DNA of 64,000 nucleotides from Methanobacterium sp. (lineage in GTDB: Archaea > Methanobacteriota > Methanobacteria > Methanobacteriales > Methanobacteriaceae), in contig NZ_JBCFBO010000002.1 in NCBI RefSeq assembly GCF_038562635.1, positions 248,001 through 312,000 on the forward strand. The letters are read 5' to 3'. Positions 9,704 through 19,280 of this stretch are shown here, one piece after another (the stretch's first letter is position 1; each line of letters begins with the position of its first letter). The notes beneath the pieces are model-generated. The model saw nothing but the letters and a program-made list of their open reading frames with translations, made no database searches and had not been told where the DNA came from. A program made the position numbers and the translations under genes.

Positions 9704-11086
9704 CTAGAGCTTCCTATATTCATAGATTAAATCTTCTATTTTCCCTCCAGAATTCAGGTGTTTTATCAGTCTTTGAGCAGGGTTTTCTAAGGATTTTGCT
9801 CGCTTATACAATGGATTTAATAGTTTTTCCTCTTTGTTTCCCCTTTCTTTTAGACTTTCTGATGCCAAATCAAGAATTTTAATTAAAAGCTTTTTAAGTT
9901 CACTTTTTTCTACAAATTCTGGAAAATAAGATTTTGCAAAGATTTTCCGCAGCTCAGTTAAAGAATATGGCTTATTAAATAGGACTGTATCCTCATCTAA
10001 AATTTGATTTATTTCATCTACCTGATTTATAAGTCCCATGTGAAATGCATGGGCAGTCATTGTTTCATTAATTGGCTGACAACAAACTGATCTAAATTCT
10101 AGTGTGCCTCTAAAAGTTAAATCTACAAATTTAAAAGGCCTAAAATAATTAAAGTCTCCTTTATTTGGTTTAAAGGTTATTTCATGATATTTTCCATCTT
10201 CAAAGTATTCTCCATTTATTTTCTCTTTTTTGAAAAATTCAGTTACTACGGTAGGTTTGAAGTTAATGTACTTCCCTTCCTGTTTCGTACAGTATATGCT
10301 TGTACTGAGCAAATATTCAAGAAGTTCTCCAATACTTTGAGGTAGGGTATCGAACATTCCAATGTTTTTCTTATTATACCCATGCATACTGTCTTCCCAC
10401 AGCATATCGCGGCTGCAGGCCAGTTCCATGTTTTCTCCGTTTAACACAGAGTTAGAAAAAAGAATAGCTTTTATTGGCTCAAGCTTGGAAAATGCACTTA
10501 AGGCAGGTATTAACTTATCAAAATTAACGTCTACATGGGTCTGTGATGCACTCGTAAACATACCAAATTCAGGCATGTCATGAAAGCTTATTTCATCCTC
10601 ATACCTTTTATATAAACATAGATAATGATACAGCATTCTGTACCTCCCATTAGGCACAGGAAGACGTTTGTTGTATTTTCTATAAGGATTAATACCCAAT
10701 CCAGTTAAAGTATGATTTCCTTTATTCAATATATCCTGAATAAATTTATAATATTCTTCAAACCGCTCTTTAACCGGGTATAAATTTTTTTCTTTTCCAA
10801 ATGAGATTTCAAGGTTGTTATACGAACAATCAAAAGTATAAATGTCACCAGTCACCTGATCTTCAAGGGCACAGATTACATCATTTTCATCTCTGGCTTT
10901 TACTTTGAAATCGAAGTAGTTTTTAAATTTTACAGTTAATTCATGGACCAGTTTTAAATCCACTGCCGTTTTATTTAAGTTGATAATAGGTAATTCAAGT
11001 TCTACTCCCACAAAAACATCGTTTTTTAGTTTTGTAGGTTCAATAAACCGTTCGTACATTAACTTTTTAACTTCCTCTCTTTTCAT
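9704..11086 (-). CDS. Glutamate-cysteine ligase family protein
   Basis: 460 residues. The start contains GVELELPI, the metal/glutamate-binding strand typical of gamma-glutamylcysteine ligases (GCS2/GshA fold). Later segments TSASQTHVDVNF and LTFRGTLEFRSVCCQP match the β-strand motifs that line the ATP and amino-acid pockets. Length agrees with bacterial GshA-type enzymes. The product could be gamma-glutamylcysteine or another gamma-glutamyl amide; no glutathione synthetase is nearby. The ATG at 11086 is followed directly by a basic start (MKREEVKK). A Rieske protein lies upstream in the same direction with a 189-nt gap. Confidence 0.7.
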   Translation of the reverse strand: MKREEVKKLMYERFIEPTKLKNDVFVGVELELPIINLNKTAVDLKLVHELTVKFKNYFDFKVKARDENDVICALEDQVTGDIYTFDCSYNNLEISFGKEKNLYPVKERFEEYYKFIQDILNKGNHTLTGLGINPYRKYNKRLPVPNGRYRMLYHYLCLYKRYEDEISFHDMPEFGMFTSASQTHVDVNFDKLIPALSAFSKLEPIKAILFSNSVLNGENMELACSRDMLWEDSMHGYNKKNIGMFDTLPQSIGELLEYLLSTSIYCTKQEGKYINFKPTVVTEFFKKEKINGEYFEDGKYHEITFKPNKGDFNYFRPFKFVDLTFRGTLEFRSVCCQPINETMTAHAFHMGLINQVDEINQILDEDTVLFNKPYSLTELRKIFAKSYFPEFVEKSELKKLLIKILDLASESLKERGNKEEKLLNPLYKRAKSLENPAQRLIKHLNSGGKIEDLIYEYRKL

Positions 11087-11275
11087 TTTCCCACATATAG
11101 CATTTGTAACGCTTTTTCAATATCTGGGGCTTGCCATGTTTTTATGGCATAATGTGAATATTTCAAGGAGTTTCGAGGGCTCCGAAAAATCCCTCAAAAT
11201 CCATTATTTTTAAACGTCAAACAAATTTAAATCCATCATTAGACTTGGTATACGTTTTATAATTCATTCTACAAT

Positions 11276-11605
11276 TTAAAACTTAACAAAAACAGACCCG
11301 TCCTCTACTTCAACGTCATAACTGTTCAAATCACGCGACCCGCCGCCGGTAAGAATCTTCAAAAAGCCAGAGACGTCTTTAACGAGTTTTCCAGTTTTAA
11401 CATCGTACTGGGAGCCGTGCACTGGACAGGTTACAATGCCGTTTTCAAACTTGCCAATAGGAAGATATCCGCCCATATGGGGACACACAGCATCCATAGC
11501 ATAAAATTTTCCACCTAAATTTGCTAGAAGAAGATACCTGAACTTAACAGTGACCCCCCTCATAGTCCCCTCTGGAACATCTGAAACACTACATACTTTT
11601 TCCAT
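11276..11605 (-). CDS. Rieske [2Fe-2S] ferredoxin-like protein
   Basis: 109 residues. Two cluster-binding motifs are intact: AVCPHMGGYL (Cys-x-His) and VTCPVHGSQYD (Cys-x2-His). There is no membrane segment or oxygenase domain, so it resembles small soluble Rieske ferredoxins that deliver electrons to a partner enzyme. The ATG at 11605 is preferred to the GTG at 11614 because GGTGA (11615-11611) then forms the ribosome-binding site. It follows the sugar-phosphate mutase by 41 nt and is probably co-transcribed. The partner is unknown. Confidence 0.88.
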   Translation of the reverse strand: MEKVCSVSDVPEGTMRGVTVKFRYLLLANLGGKFYAMDAVCPHMGGYLPIGKFENGIVTCPVHGSQYDVKTGKLVKDVSGFLKILTGGGSRDLNSYDVEVEDGSVFVKF

Positions 11606-11646
11606 TAAAGTCACCTTATTTAAATTAAAAAATATTTAATCAACCA

Positions 11647-12942
11647 TTACATCATTTTATTTATATCATGGCTCAACTTCTGCAGTTTACCTGAAGATTT
11701 AGCCTCAACGTAAACTCGAAGCAGTGGCTCAAACCTGGAAGGACGTACAAGAACAAAAGAATCTTCTTCCTGCATTTTAATTCCTTCAGTGGTATCAATC
11801 TCACCTATGTCTTTTAAATTTTCTTCTAAATTCTCTAAAACCTTCTGCTTTTCATCATGTTCGCAGTCTACAGAAAAAACAGTTCTTGGATACTCTGGTA
11901 TTTCATTAACTAGAGTAGAGAATGTTTTATTATGCTTGCAAACTATTTCTAACATTTTGACAGCAGCAAAAATTGCATCAAAGCATTCCTGGAACTGCGG
12001 AAATACATACATTCCAGAATCATCTCCACCGAATACTGCCTTATTTTTTATTATTTCATCTAAAACACAATCCATTGGTGCTTTTATGAGTTTACTGCCG
12101 TGATCTGATACTATTTCATCCAGAGACATTGAGGCTGTAACTGATGATACGATTGTTCCTTCCGGATTTTCAATTAAAGCTTCCCTTGCAAGTATTGCAA
12201 GTACAGTTTGGTCCCTTATTATATTTCCTTTTTCATCAATGAAAATTACTCTATCTCCGTCATTATCCATTGCAATTCCCATATCTGCGCCTACGGCATT
12301 TACAAGATTTGAAACCAGAGAGACACTTTCAGGAGTTGGTTCTGCAAATTTTTTAGTACTTACATTGGTGGGCCGGCATCCGAATAGTATGACATCACAG
12401 CCTAACCTGCTTAAAATCTCAGGTAAAAACTGTACCGCTGAACCATTTGCACAGTCTATAACCACTTTAGGTGCCCTGCTGCTTATAACCTTCTTTTCTG
12501 TATTTTTTAACACTGCATTTAAGTATTTATCAACATAATCATGCACATATGAAAGCTGGCCCACTTTATCCCATGATACCTTCTCAGCATGCCTTTGAGT
12601 TAATGGTATTTCATGATTGCTGAAGACTTTAATATCTATTTCTTCAGGGTTCATGTGGGAGGCAGTTACAGTAACAAAAACGTCTGTATCATATAGATCT
12701 GCACCATAGTGAACAGTAGGTATAGGTGCAACACCAAAATCAATTACATCGATCCCTGCTGCCAGTATACCTGCAGTTATGGACCGCTTGATCATTTGAG
12801 ATGGATCATTTATATCACGTCCAACTATCACTTTTTTTCCAGATCTAACAAAATTTCCAATTATATTACCCAAATTTGATGCAAACTCATTGGTTATCTC
12901 AGAATTTACAACTCCCCTAATTTCATTTATATATAATGACAT
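11647..12942 (-). CDS. Phosphohexomutase (phosphomannomutase/phosphoglucosamine mutase family)
   Basis: 431 residues of the alpha-D-phosphohexomutase superfamily. Visible elements are the phosphoserine loop TASHMNPEE, the metal loop DNDGDRV, a sugar-binding loop GGDDSG, and the phosphate-binding RPSRFEPLLRVYVEA. The active-site loop differs from the usual TASHNP by an extra Met, and the sugar loop has DD where most members have GEES. The ATG at 12942 is chosen because GGAG lies 6 nt before it; a longer reading to 12978 has no such site. It probably pairs with the upstream sugar-phosphate nucleotidyltransferase. Substrate specificity is not settled. Confidence 0.85.
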   Translation of the reverse strand: MSLYINEIRGVVNSEITNEFASNLGNIIGNFVRSGKKVIVGRDINDPSQMIKRSITAGILAAGIDVIDFGVAPIPTVHYGADLYDTDVFVTVTASHMNPEEIDIKVFSNHEIPLTQRHAEKVSWDKVGQLSYVHDYVDKYLNAVLKNTEKKVISSRAPKVVIDCANGSAVQFLPEILSRLGCDVILFGCRPTNVSTKKFAEPTPESVSLVSNLVNAVGADMGIAMDNDGDRVIFIDEKGNIIRDQTVLAILAREALIENPEGTIVSSVTASMSLDEIVSDHGSKLIKAPMDCVLDEIIKNKAVFGGDDSGMYVFPQFQECFDAIFAAVKMLEIVCKHNKTFSTLVNEIPEYPRTVFSVDCEHDEKQKVLENLEENLKDIGEIDTTEGIKMQEEDSFVLVRPSRFEPLLRVYVEAKSSGKLQKLSHDINKMM

Positions 12943-13072
12943 TTTAATCTCCAAAGAAATTTTATCCATATAATTCATTTAGATAATTTGAATGAGGGAG
13001 TTATTATCCTTAAATAAAGGACCCTCTAATTTTAAAAGAGTTTTTTTTGTTTTATGTAAATTATCTAGTAGA

Positions 13073-14242
13073 CTATTTGGCCTCCAGCACATAATCTGAA
13101 TCAATTATGGAATTCGGTACAATTTTCATATTATTAGTTATAGAACGTGAAGAGCGCACGATACTGTTTCTTCCAATTTCAACCAGGCTTCCAGTTACAA
13201 CCCCATTTTCTACAACGGTGTTTTTATCAATCAAACATTTAGTATCTATTATACATCCATTTAAGAAAGAATTATCTTCAATTATGCTGTTTGGGAAAAG
13301 AACTGCCCCATCGATATTTACATCCTTTCCAATTGAGACATTATCTCCTATTACGCTTCCCCTGGATATTTTACATCCTTCCTCAATTGTACAGTTGTTT
13401 CCAATTACTACAGGACCCTCTATCCTGGCTTTTTCATCTATAAAAACATTTTCTCCAACCCAAATATTTCCTATTTTTCCAATACTCTCTTCCATTTTTG
13501 TTTTATAGAAGTTCTGATCTGTTTTCTGGTCTAAAATATCATAGGTAGCTTCAAGATATGTTTCAGGCCTGCCAATATCGTTCCAGTATCCATCGAATAC
13601 GTACCCATATATTCCTGCATCCTGTTTTATTACTTCAGGAAAAATATCCTTTGAGAAATCAACTTCTTTTTCTTTATCATCAAAAAAATCGAATATCTCA
13701 GGCTCAAAAATGTAAATTCCAGTATTTGCAACGTTACTGAATGCCTCTTCTGGAGATGGTTTTTCAAGGTATTCAGTTATTTTATGGTCCCTATCCATTA
13801 CTGCTATTCCAAAATGGGTGGGATCTTCAACTTCAGTTAGTACCATTGTTGCAACTGCCCCTTTTTCTTTATGGTACCTTACAACATCTTTAAAGTCAAC
13901 ATCAGTGAGCACATCCCCACTTACAACCATGAAAGTATCATCTATATACTTTTCTGCTTTTTTAACACTTCCTCCAGTTCCAAGAGGCCATTTTTCAACC
14001 GAATATCTTATATCCATACCAAACTCAGAACCGTCTTTAAAATATTTTTTAATATTTGTTGACATATAATTCAAAGTCATTATAATATCATTAAATCCAG
14101 ATTTTTTCAACTTATTAACAGTATATTCTATAATAGGCTTATTTACCAACGGTATCATTGGTTTAGGCCTTATTAATGTTAGGGGTCGTAATCTTGTCCC
14201 TTTTCCGCCAGCCATCATTATTGTTCTTATAATATCACCCAT
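13073..14242 (-). CDS. Sugar-phosphate nucleotidyltransferase with left-handed β-helix domain
   Basis: 389 residues. The N-terminal Rossmann-like domain opens with MMAGGKGTRLRPLT, then KPMIPLVNKPIIEY and the metal-binding VVSGDVLTDVD. Beyond residue ~250 hexapeptide repeats (for example VFIDEKARIEGPVVIGNN) form a left-handed β-helix. This is the architecture of archaeal mannose-1-phosphate guanylyltransferases and glucose-1-phosphate uridylyl/thymidylyltransferases. It lies 130 nt upstream of the phosphohexomutase, consistent with a two-step route to a nucleotide sugar. The ATG at 14242 lacks a strong ribosome-binding site. Confidence 0.85.
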   Translation of the reverse strand: MGDIIRTIMMAGGKGTRLRPLTLIRPKPMIPLVNKPIIEYTVNKLKKSGFNDIIMTLNYMSTNIKKYFKDGSEFGMDIRYSVEKWPLGTGGSVKKAEKYIDDTFMVVSGDVLTDVDFKDVVRYHKEKGAVATMVLTEVEDPTHFGIAVMDRDHKITEYLEKPSPEEAFSNVANTGIYIFEPEIFDFFDDKEKEVDFSKDIFPEVIKQDAGIYGYVFDGYWNDIGRPETYLEATYDILDQKTDQNFYKTKMEESIGKIGNIWVGENVFIDEKARIEGPVVIGNNCTIEEGCKISRGSVIGDNVSIGKDVNIDGAVLFPNSIIEDNSFLNGCIIDTKCLIDKNTVVENGVVTGSLVEIGRNSIVRSSRSITNNMKIVPNSIIDSDYVLEAK

Positions 14243-14559
14243 TATTATTATTCTAGTTAAACACTTAAATAATTATCGTATTTCAAAATAAAAGGAAAAT
14301 ATAGTTTATTGTACAATAATAGCTTTTATAATCTCGTTTTTTGTTAAGCAAGTTTGATCATTATAAATCTTCATATTTTATTGAATTAACAATATTAAGA
14401 GCATAATAATACACATTTAGATAAAAAAAATATGTTAAATAATATTATTTACTTTTAAGCCTAAAATAAGTATAATATTAAAATTAAAATGATTTATAAC
14501 ATTTTTTAATAAACAATAATTTCTGGATAAATTATAATTAAGAGTAATAACTTAATTGA
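14243..14559. other. AT-rich spacer, nothing recognised
   Basis: About 315 bases of low-complexity A+T sequence between two minus-strand genes. It presumably holds the promoter of the nucleotidyltransferase gene. Confidence 0.4.
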
Positions 14560-15366
14560 TTAATGGCCAATTAATTCATCCATCATGATCTTTTCTGCAG
14601 CAGCAATAGTCTGATTATATGTATATTCATCCATAAGTGCAGATAAGAACTTGCTTTTTGCATATTCATCATATTTGAAGGCCACTCCTTCATAAATTGT
14701 ATCCATAAGAATAAGCCCTTCTGGAGGCATGGGTGTAATAGCAGCAGTAGTTGATGGATCAAAAAATGTTTGAAGCTTTTCTATACTCAGTTCGCTATTT
14801 CCAACCAGAAAAAGGGTAGTTGCTATTTTTCGAACCATATTCCATAGAAAACTTTCCCCAATTACATCAATTATTAAAAGGTTATCATTTACATTTATTT
14901 CCACATTATCTACTTTCCTTACAGGATTTCTTTCACTTCTTTTTGAGAAATTAGAAAAATCGTGGTTGCCTTGAAAAATTTTAGATGCCTCTCTAATTTT
15001 ATCTAAGTTAAGATCATCATTATTTACAATAGTATACCTGTAATGTCTGTATTTTGCAAACCTTGGCTTAAATCCAAAACGTACTCCTGCTTTGGCTAAA
15101 ATTCGTATGTCTTTAGGTAAAAAATCATTGATCTGGTTTATTATGACATCTTCCTCAGTTCTAAATGAAACTACATTACCCAGGGCGTGGACTCCCCTAT
15201 CAGTTCTACCAGCTATTGCATATCCTGAATCTTTTAGATTATCTATTAAATTAGCATTCTTTAAAGCATCTATAAGTTCGCCCTCTACTGTTTTAAAATC
15301 AGGCTGTCTTTGAAATCCATGAAAGTCGGTTCCTATATACGCTACTTTTAAAGCTACTTTCCTCAT
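14560..15366 (-). CDS. truA: tRNA pseudouridine(38-40) synthase TruA
   Basis: 268 residues. YIGTDFHGFQRQP near the start and GRTDRGVHALGNVVSF, with the catalytic Asp, are the TruA signatures. FLWNMVRKI in the C-terminal half completes the family pattern. The enzyme isomerises uridines in the tRNA anticodon stem. Start ATG 15366 follows AGGTGA with normal spacing. Monocistronic as far as can be seen. Length is normal for archaeal TruA. Confidence 0.95.
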   Translation of the reverse strand: MRKVALKVAYIGTDFHGFQRQPDFKTVEGELIDALKNANLIDNLKDSGYAIAGRTDRGVHALGNVVSFRTEEDVIINQINDFLPKDIRILAKAGVRFGFKPRFAKYRHYRYTIVNNDDLNLDKIREASKIFQGNHDFSNFSKRSERNPVRKVDNVEINVNDNLLIIDVIGESFLWNMVRKIATTLFLVGNSELSIEKLQTFFDPSTTAAITPMPPEGLILMDTIYEGVAFKYDEYAKSKFLSALMDEYTYNQTIAAAEKIMMDELIGH

Positions 15367-15661
15367 TGTTTCACCTAGATAACGTTCTATTTAATTTAAT
15401 ATATGTATCAAGATACAACAAAAAATTATTCTCATAATCAGTTATATTTATCCAATAAAAATTGATCTTGTAATTAGACAGAATTATTGAAAAGAATAGA
15501 TCATGATTTTGTCTTTATTTAAAAATTGTATTTACTTATAATTAATACAAACCTTATGATATCCCCTATATCTATTCTATAAAATAGAAAATCACTTAAT
15601 TTAAAAAGCAATTTAAGAACATTAGAAATTTAATGCTATTAAAATAAGTAAAAAAAATTAA

Positions 15662-16081
15662 TTAAGGATATTTACGAATTCCAACACGTGGTGGGAATGA
15701 AAAACAGATATTTGGATATTTTCTTTTTTCTTCTTGCCCTATCTTTTCGATTATTTCATCTTCAAGGTCTTTAGTCTTAGTTGTATCTACAGAAAACACA
15801 TTATCTTTAAATGAAGCTTTAATGTCTTCTTCCCCAAGCTTAATATCAAATTTAACTTCTTTTTTATCGTCTATATTTTCCAAAATATCATTTAAAATAT
15901 CATCAGATAATTTAAGAAATTTACCCTCATCAGGAGTATATGTATTATTTTCCGTTTCGATCTTTTCAATTAAAAATGGAGCACAGCCTTCACTTCTTAC
16001 ACCCTTACGGTTAGTCCAGAACAAACCCATTAATAATTTCCTTTTAGAATCCATATTTCCAGTTATTTCCACAGATTTCAT
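15662..16081 (-). CDS. Hypothetical protein, 139 aa
   Basis: Not recognised. A soluble acidic protein beginning MKSVEITGNMDSKRKLLMG, with many Lys/Glu/Asp residues and no TM segment or cysteine motif (two Cys only). The C-terminus (CFSFPPRVGIRKYP) is unusual and might be conserved. The ATG at 16081 has a strong AAGGGGGAT site, supporting a real gene. It stands alone between truA and a small plus-strand gene. Confidence 0.6.
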   Translation of the reverse strand: MKSVEITGNMDSKRKLLMGLFWTNRKGVRSEGCAPFLIEKIETENNTYTPDEGKFLKLSDDILNDILENIDDKKEVKFDIKLGEEDIKASFKDNVFSVDTTKTKDLEDEIIEKIGQEEKRKYPNICFSFPPRVGIRKYP

Positions 16082-16376
16082 ATTAATCCCCCTTTAAGTT
16101 AATTCCATACTCCACCTAATCCATCAATTATTAAAATATAATATCTCTGCTTATTATTTGTGATAATAAATTTATAAAATTTACTACAATTTAGATAGTA
16201 TAAATCTGCATAATAAAAAAATTAAATTAAATAACTGATATTACTTTAATGTCAATATTTACATGGATAAATACTAATTTATTTTTACCATTACATCTCA
16301 TGCCTCCGTACAAAAAAATCTAAATACTTAATGAAACAAACAGAGTCATTGTAAAAAATATAGAGGTATGAACGAA

Positions 16377-16598
16377 ATGGGACTATTTAAAAACCAAAGT
16401 ACTCATAAAAATAAAAAAGATGAAAATAGATATAAAGACATCATAGAAGAAGTTAATCATTGCAAATCTGATGATTTAGAGTCTCTACTTCAAAAAATAG
16501 AGTCTGAAATTGAAAAAAGCGATAAAAAAGATAAAAAGCTTTTATCTGCAAAAACTATGGTAACAAGTAGAATTGCAGTCAGAAATAGTTCAAAATAA
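16377..16598 (+). CDS. Small hypothetical helical protein, 73 aa
   Basis: Begins MGLFKNQSTHKNKKDENRYK and continues as a charged, probably helical protein ending TSRIAVRNSSK. No family recognised. The ATG at 16377 is preferred over 16368 because the AGAGGT at 16362-16367 would touch the earlier codon but lies 9 nt before the later one. Confidence 0.5.
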   Translation: MGLFKNQSTHKNKKDENRYKDIIEEVNHCKSDDLESLLQKIESEIEKSDKKDKKLLSAKTMVTSRIAVRNSSK

Positions 16599-16809
16599 AT
16601 TGTAATTTTTGTAAACAAGGGTAAAATTAACTCCCTTGGCCTCTTAAGAGGCAAATTTTCAATAATAAATTTAATCATAATTTATATATTGTTTATTTAG
16701 ATATCAAGGCTATTTTAAAAGTATATATTAGATCATTATTATTATCTTCTAAAAACATTATAAACTACAATATATCATATTTTTATTTAAACATGTAAAG
16801 AGGAGTAAT

Positions 16810-17529
16810 ATGTTAATAATTCCTGCCGTGGATATTAAAGATGGAAAATGTGTTCAATTAGTTCAAGGGAAGCCTGGAACTGAACAGGTAGTCATTGAAA
16901 ACCCTGCTGAAGTTGCGAAGGAATGGGAAAAAAAAGGCGCCAGTATTTTGCACATTATTAATTTAGATGGTGCCTTCGGAGATAAAGAAAAGAATGTCGA
17001 TGTAATAAAAGAGATCATAAATGCAGTCTCAATTCCAGTTCAGCTCGGAGGAGGTATAAGGACAAAAGAAGATGCTGCGGAATTACTTAAAATGGGTGTG
17101 GATAAAGTCATTTTAGGTACTATGGCAATAGAAAATCCCGAAAACGTTGCAGAACTTTCTGGTGAATTTGGTAGTGAGAGAATAATAATTGCCCTGGACA
17201 GTAAAGATTCCAAAGTTGTGGTAAAAGGCTGGACCGAAAAAACCGAAAAAAGTGCACCTGAATTTGCAAAAATATTTGAAAAACAGGGAGCCGGAGGTAT
17301 TTTATTTACTAATGTAGACTATGAAGGTCTTCTTAATGGATTTGACACTGCCCCATTAATTGAATTGTTAGATGCAGTGAATATACCCATTATTTACTCA
17401 GGAGGAGTTACTTCAATAGATGATATCAAAAAACTGAGCCTTACAGATGCATATGGTGTGGTAATAGGTTCTGCATTGTATAAAGGAAAAATTGACTTTA
17501 AAGAAGCTCTATTGACCTCAAAATCCTGA
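16810..17529 (+). CDS. hisA: ProFAR isomerase HisA (histidine biosynthesis)
   Basis: 239 residues, a (βα)8 barrel. It begins MLIIPAVDIKDGKCVQLVQG, containing the catalytic Asp of HisA. The phosphate-binding motifs VQLGGGIRTKED and IIYSGGVTSIDD are both present, and IIALDSKDSKVVVKGW holds the second acidic residue region. It catalyses the Amadori rearrangement of ProFAR to PRFAR. The ATG at 16810 follows AGAGGAG at 16799-16805. It is not clustered with other his genes here. A perfect 10-bp hairpin after the stop likely terminates it. Confidence 0.95.
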   Translation: MLIIPAVDIKDGKCVQLVQGKPGTEQVVIENPAEVAKEWEKKGASILHIINLDGAFGDKEKNVDVIKEIINAVSIPVQLGGGIRTKEDAAELLKMGVDKVILGTMAIENPENVAELSGEFGSERIIIALDSKDSKVVVKGWTEKTEKSAPEFAKIFEKQGAGGILFTNVDYEGLLNGFDTAPLIELLDAVNIPIIYSGGVTSIDDIKKLSLTDAYGVVIGSALYKGKIDFKEALLTSKS

Positions 17530-17544
17530 ATTTGAAAGGCCATT

Positions 17545-17571
17545 GATATTCTATAAAAAAAATAGAATATC
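17545..17571 (+). terminator. Probable hisA terminator
   Basis: Perfect inverted repeat GATATTCTAT (17545-17554) and ATAGAATATC (17562-17571) with an A7 loop, 15 nt after the hisA stop. Confidence 0.5.
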
Positions 17572-17723
17572 GTGGCGTCAAAACTTTAGTTTTTACAGCC
17601 TTAAAAAATTCCATGAAATGGAATTTTTGTGGCGTCGAAATTATAAATTTCGACAGCCCTCGAAACTGTCGTCTAGGGATGTTAAAAAATGAAATTTTTT
17701 GAATGCCATCAAATCTCTGATTT
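17572..17723. repeat. Array of short three-base-loop hairpins (locus 1)
   Basis: Perfect small palindromes in succession: AAAAATTCCAT-GAA-ATGGAATTTTT (arms 17604-17614 and 17618-17628), GTCGAAATT-ATA-AATTTCGAC (17634-17654), an A/T stem around GAA (17684-17700) and AAATC-TCT-GATTT (17711-17723); a weaker stem starts at 17580. They are joined by recurring linkers 'gtggcgtc', 'acagcc' and 'gggatgtt'. It lies between convergent hisA and the PEP-enzyme-like gene, so bidirectional termination is possible. Confidence 0.6.
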
Positions 17724-17911
17724 TTTAAATTCTTTGAATTGCCAATGATATAATGTGTACAAAAATATAACACAGAATATAGCATGTATTAACTTAAAAT
17801 ACTGATCTATCTAAGCATAATATATTCAAAAATTATCAATTAAGTTAACAGAGCTTTTATGTAGGATACAGTATAGCACTAACCAAATAATGAATTTAAA
17901 TAAATTAATTT

Positions 17912-19150
17912 TTATGAAGTAAATCCACGCTTTATAATCTCATTTTCAACATTATAAACAGTTTTTCGTATTTTAAGCACCTGATCCGGATTTGTAGAAA
18001 TACTGCTTATTCCGAACTTAATGAGTTTTTTAACAATTTCAGGGTCTCCTCCAGCATGTCCAGACACGCTGCTTTCTATACCATATCTATTGCATTTTGC
18101 AATTACCATTTTTACCATTTTCAAAACAGCAGGATGCATGATATTGAAGAGTTTGGCAACTTTAACACTTCTCCTATCAACAGCCAGTGAGCACATAGCC
18201 AGATCACTCATACCAAGAGACATAAAATCAATTCCTTCCTTTAAAAACTCATCAAATGTAAAAACCACCGATGGTGTTTCAACAGAGACCCCCACATCAA
18301 TATCTTTATGCGGCCTTAATTTAACGTCTTTTAAAATTTTCTTTGATAAAATATACTCACTAATATCTCTCACAAATGGAATTTTAAGCCCTATATTATC
18401 ATAACCATCATCTAAAAGATATTTAATTGCCTGAAATTCAGCCATTAATATATCTACCCTATTTAAATCTTTTTGTATGCCTCTAAGACCTAAAAGAGGA
18501 TTTTTTTCATAAGGTTCCGCTTCTCCACCCCTTAACCGTTTCAATTCATCAGTGGGTATGTCAAATGTTCTAAACCACACCGGTTTTGGATAGAATGCAT
18601 CTGCAATTTTTCTCACTCCGCTGACAATAACATCTACCAATTCTCCATCCTCTAAAAGTTTATAGGGGTGTTTTAGTGTCCGTACCATCATATTTTCAAT
18701 CCTTATGGAACCGACACCGTCTGAATAAAGTGCAGCACTTTCTGCAATCTCAGGGACATTTAAATTAACTTTAATTTTTGTTGCAGGATTATAGATATCA
18801 AAAAGTTCTTCTTCACCTTCAATTTCCATAAAACCCCCATAAACATTTCCAGTTTTACCATCAACAGTTACTATCATCCCATTTTCAAGAATTTCAGTTG
18901 CATTTCCAGTTCCAACGATACATGGAACCCTCATTTCCCTAAGTACAATCGCAACGTGGCTGGTAATTCCCCCATAATCCGTTATAACTCCACCAGCCTT
19001 TTGAAGATGTTGGAGCATGTCTCTTGAAGCTTTTGAAACCACTACAATTTCACCTTCTTTGATCTGTAAAATATCACGGTCAGTTTCAATTTTTCGTACT
19101 TTCCCAACTCCAACATAGGAACTTGTACCTATTCCTTTCAATAGTTTCAT
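17912..19150 (-). CDS. Enzyme I/PEP-synthase-like protein: swivelling His domain plus PEP-binding barrel, catalytic Cys replaced
   Basis: About 412 residues. The phosphohistidine ('PEP-utilising mobile') domain comes first, with GGITSHVAIVLREMRVPCIVG carried near residues 55-80; the TIM barrel follows, with VWFRTFDIPTDEL, NPLLGLRGIQKD and MSLGMSDLAM matching enzyme I and PEP synthase. The ATP-grasp or enzyme-I N-terminal domain is absent. At the position of the usual Cys-Gly-Glu/Gln motif the sequence is SSVSGHAGGD, so the proton-donating Cys appears to be Ser. No HPr or PTS gene is near. The ATG at 19150 is chosen over a TTG at 19177; neither has a clear ribosome-binding site. Role unknown. 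Confidence 0.75.
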   Translation of the reverse strand: MKLLKGIGTSSYVGVGKVRKIETDRDILQIKEGEIVVVSKASRDMLQHLQKAGGVITDYGGITSHVAIVLREMRVPCIVGTGNATEILENGMIVTVDGKTGNVYGGFMEIEGEEELFDIYNPATKIKVNLNVPEIAESAALYSDGVGSIRIENMMVRTLKHPYKLLEDGELVDVIVSGVRKIADAFYPKPVWFRTFDIPTDELKRLRGGEAEPYEKNPLLGLRGIQKDLNRVDILMAEFQAIKYLLDDGYDNIGLKIPFVRDISEYILSKKILKDVKLRPHKDIDVGVSVETPSVVFTFDEFLKEGIDFMSLGMSDLAMCSLAVDRRSVKVAKLFNIMHPAVLKMVKMVIAKCNRYGIESSVSGHAGGDPEIVKKLIKFGISSISTNPDQVLKIRKTVYNVENEIIKRGFTS

Positions 19151-19280
19151 ATTAAAAGATATATCTTTATTACACAAATATATTTACATTATATAAAGAA
19201 TTAGGAACCAATATAGGAAGCATAATTTATTTAATGTTAATTCATATCATAATTTATTTAAAGAAAAACAAGGTGAAGAA

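Noticed and set aside
19221..19261. Direct repeat CATAATTTATTTA before ribL as an operator.
   Set aside because: The words are A/T-only except one C and could be overlapping TATA-like promoter sequence.
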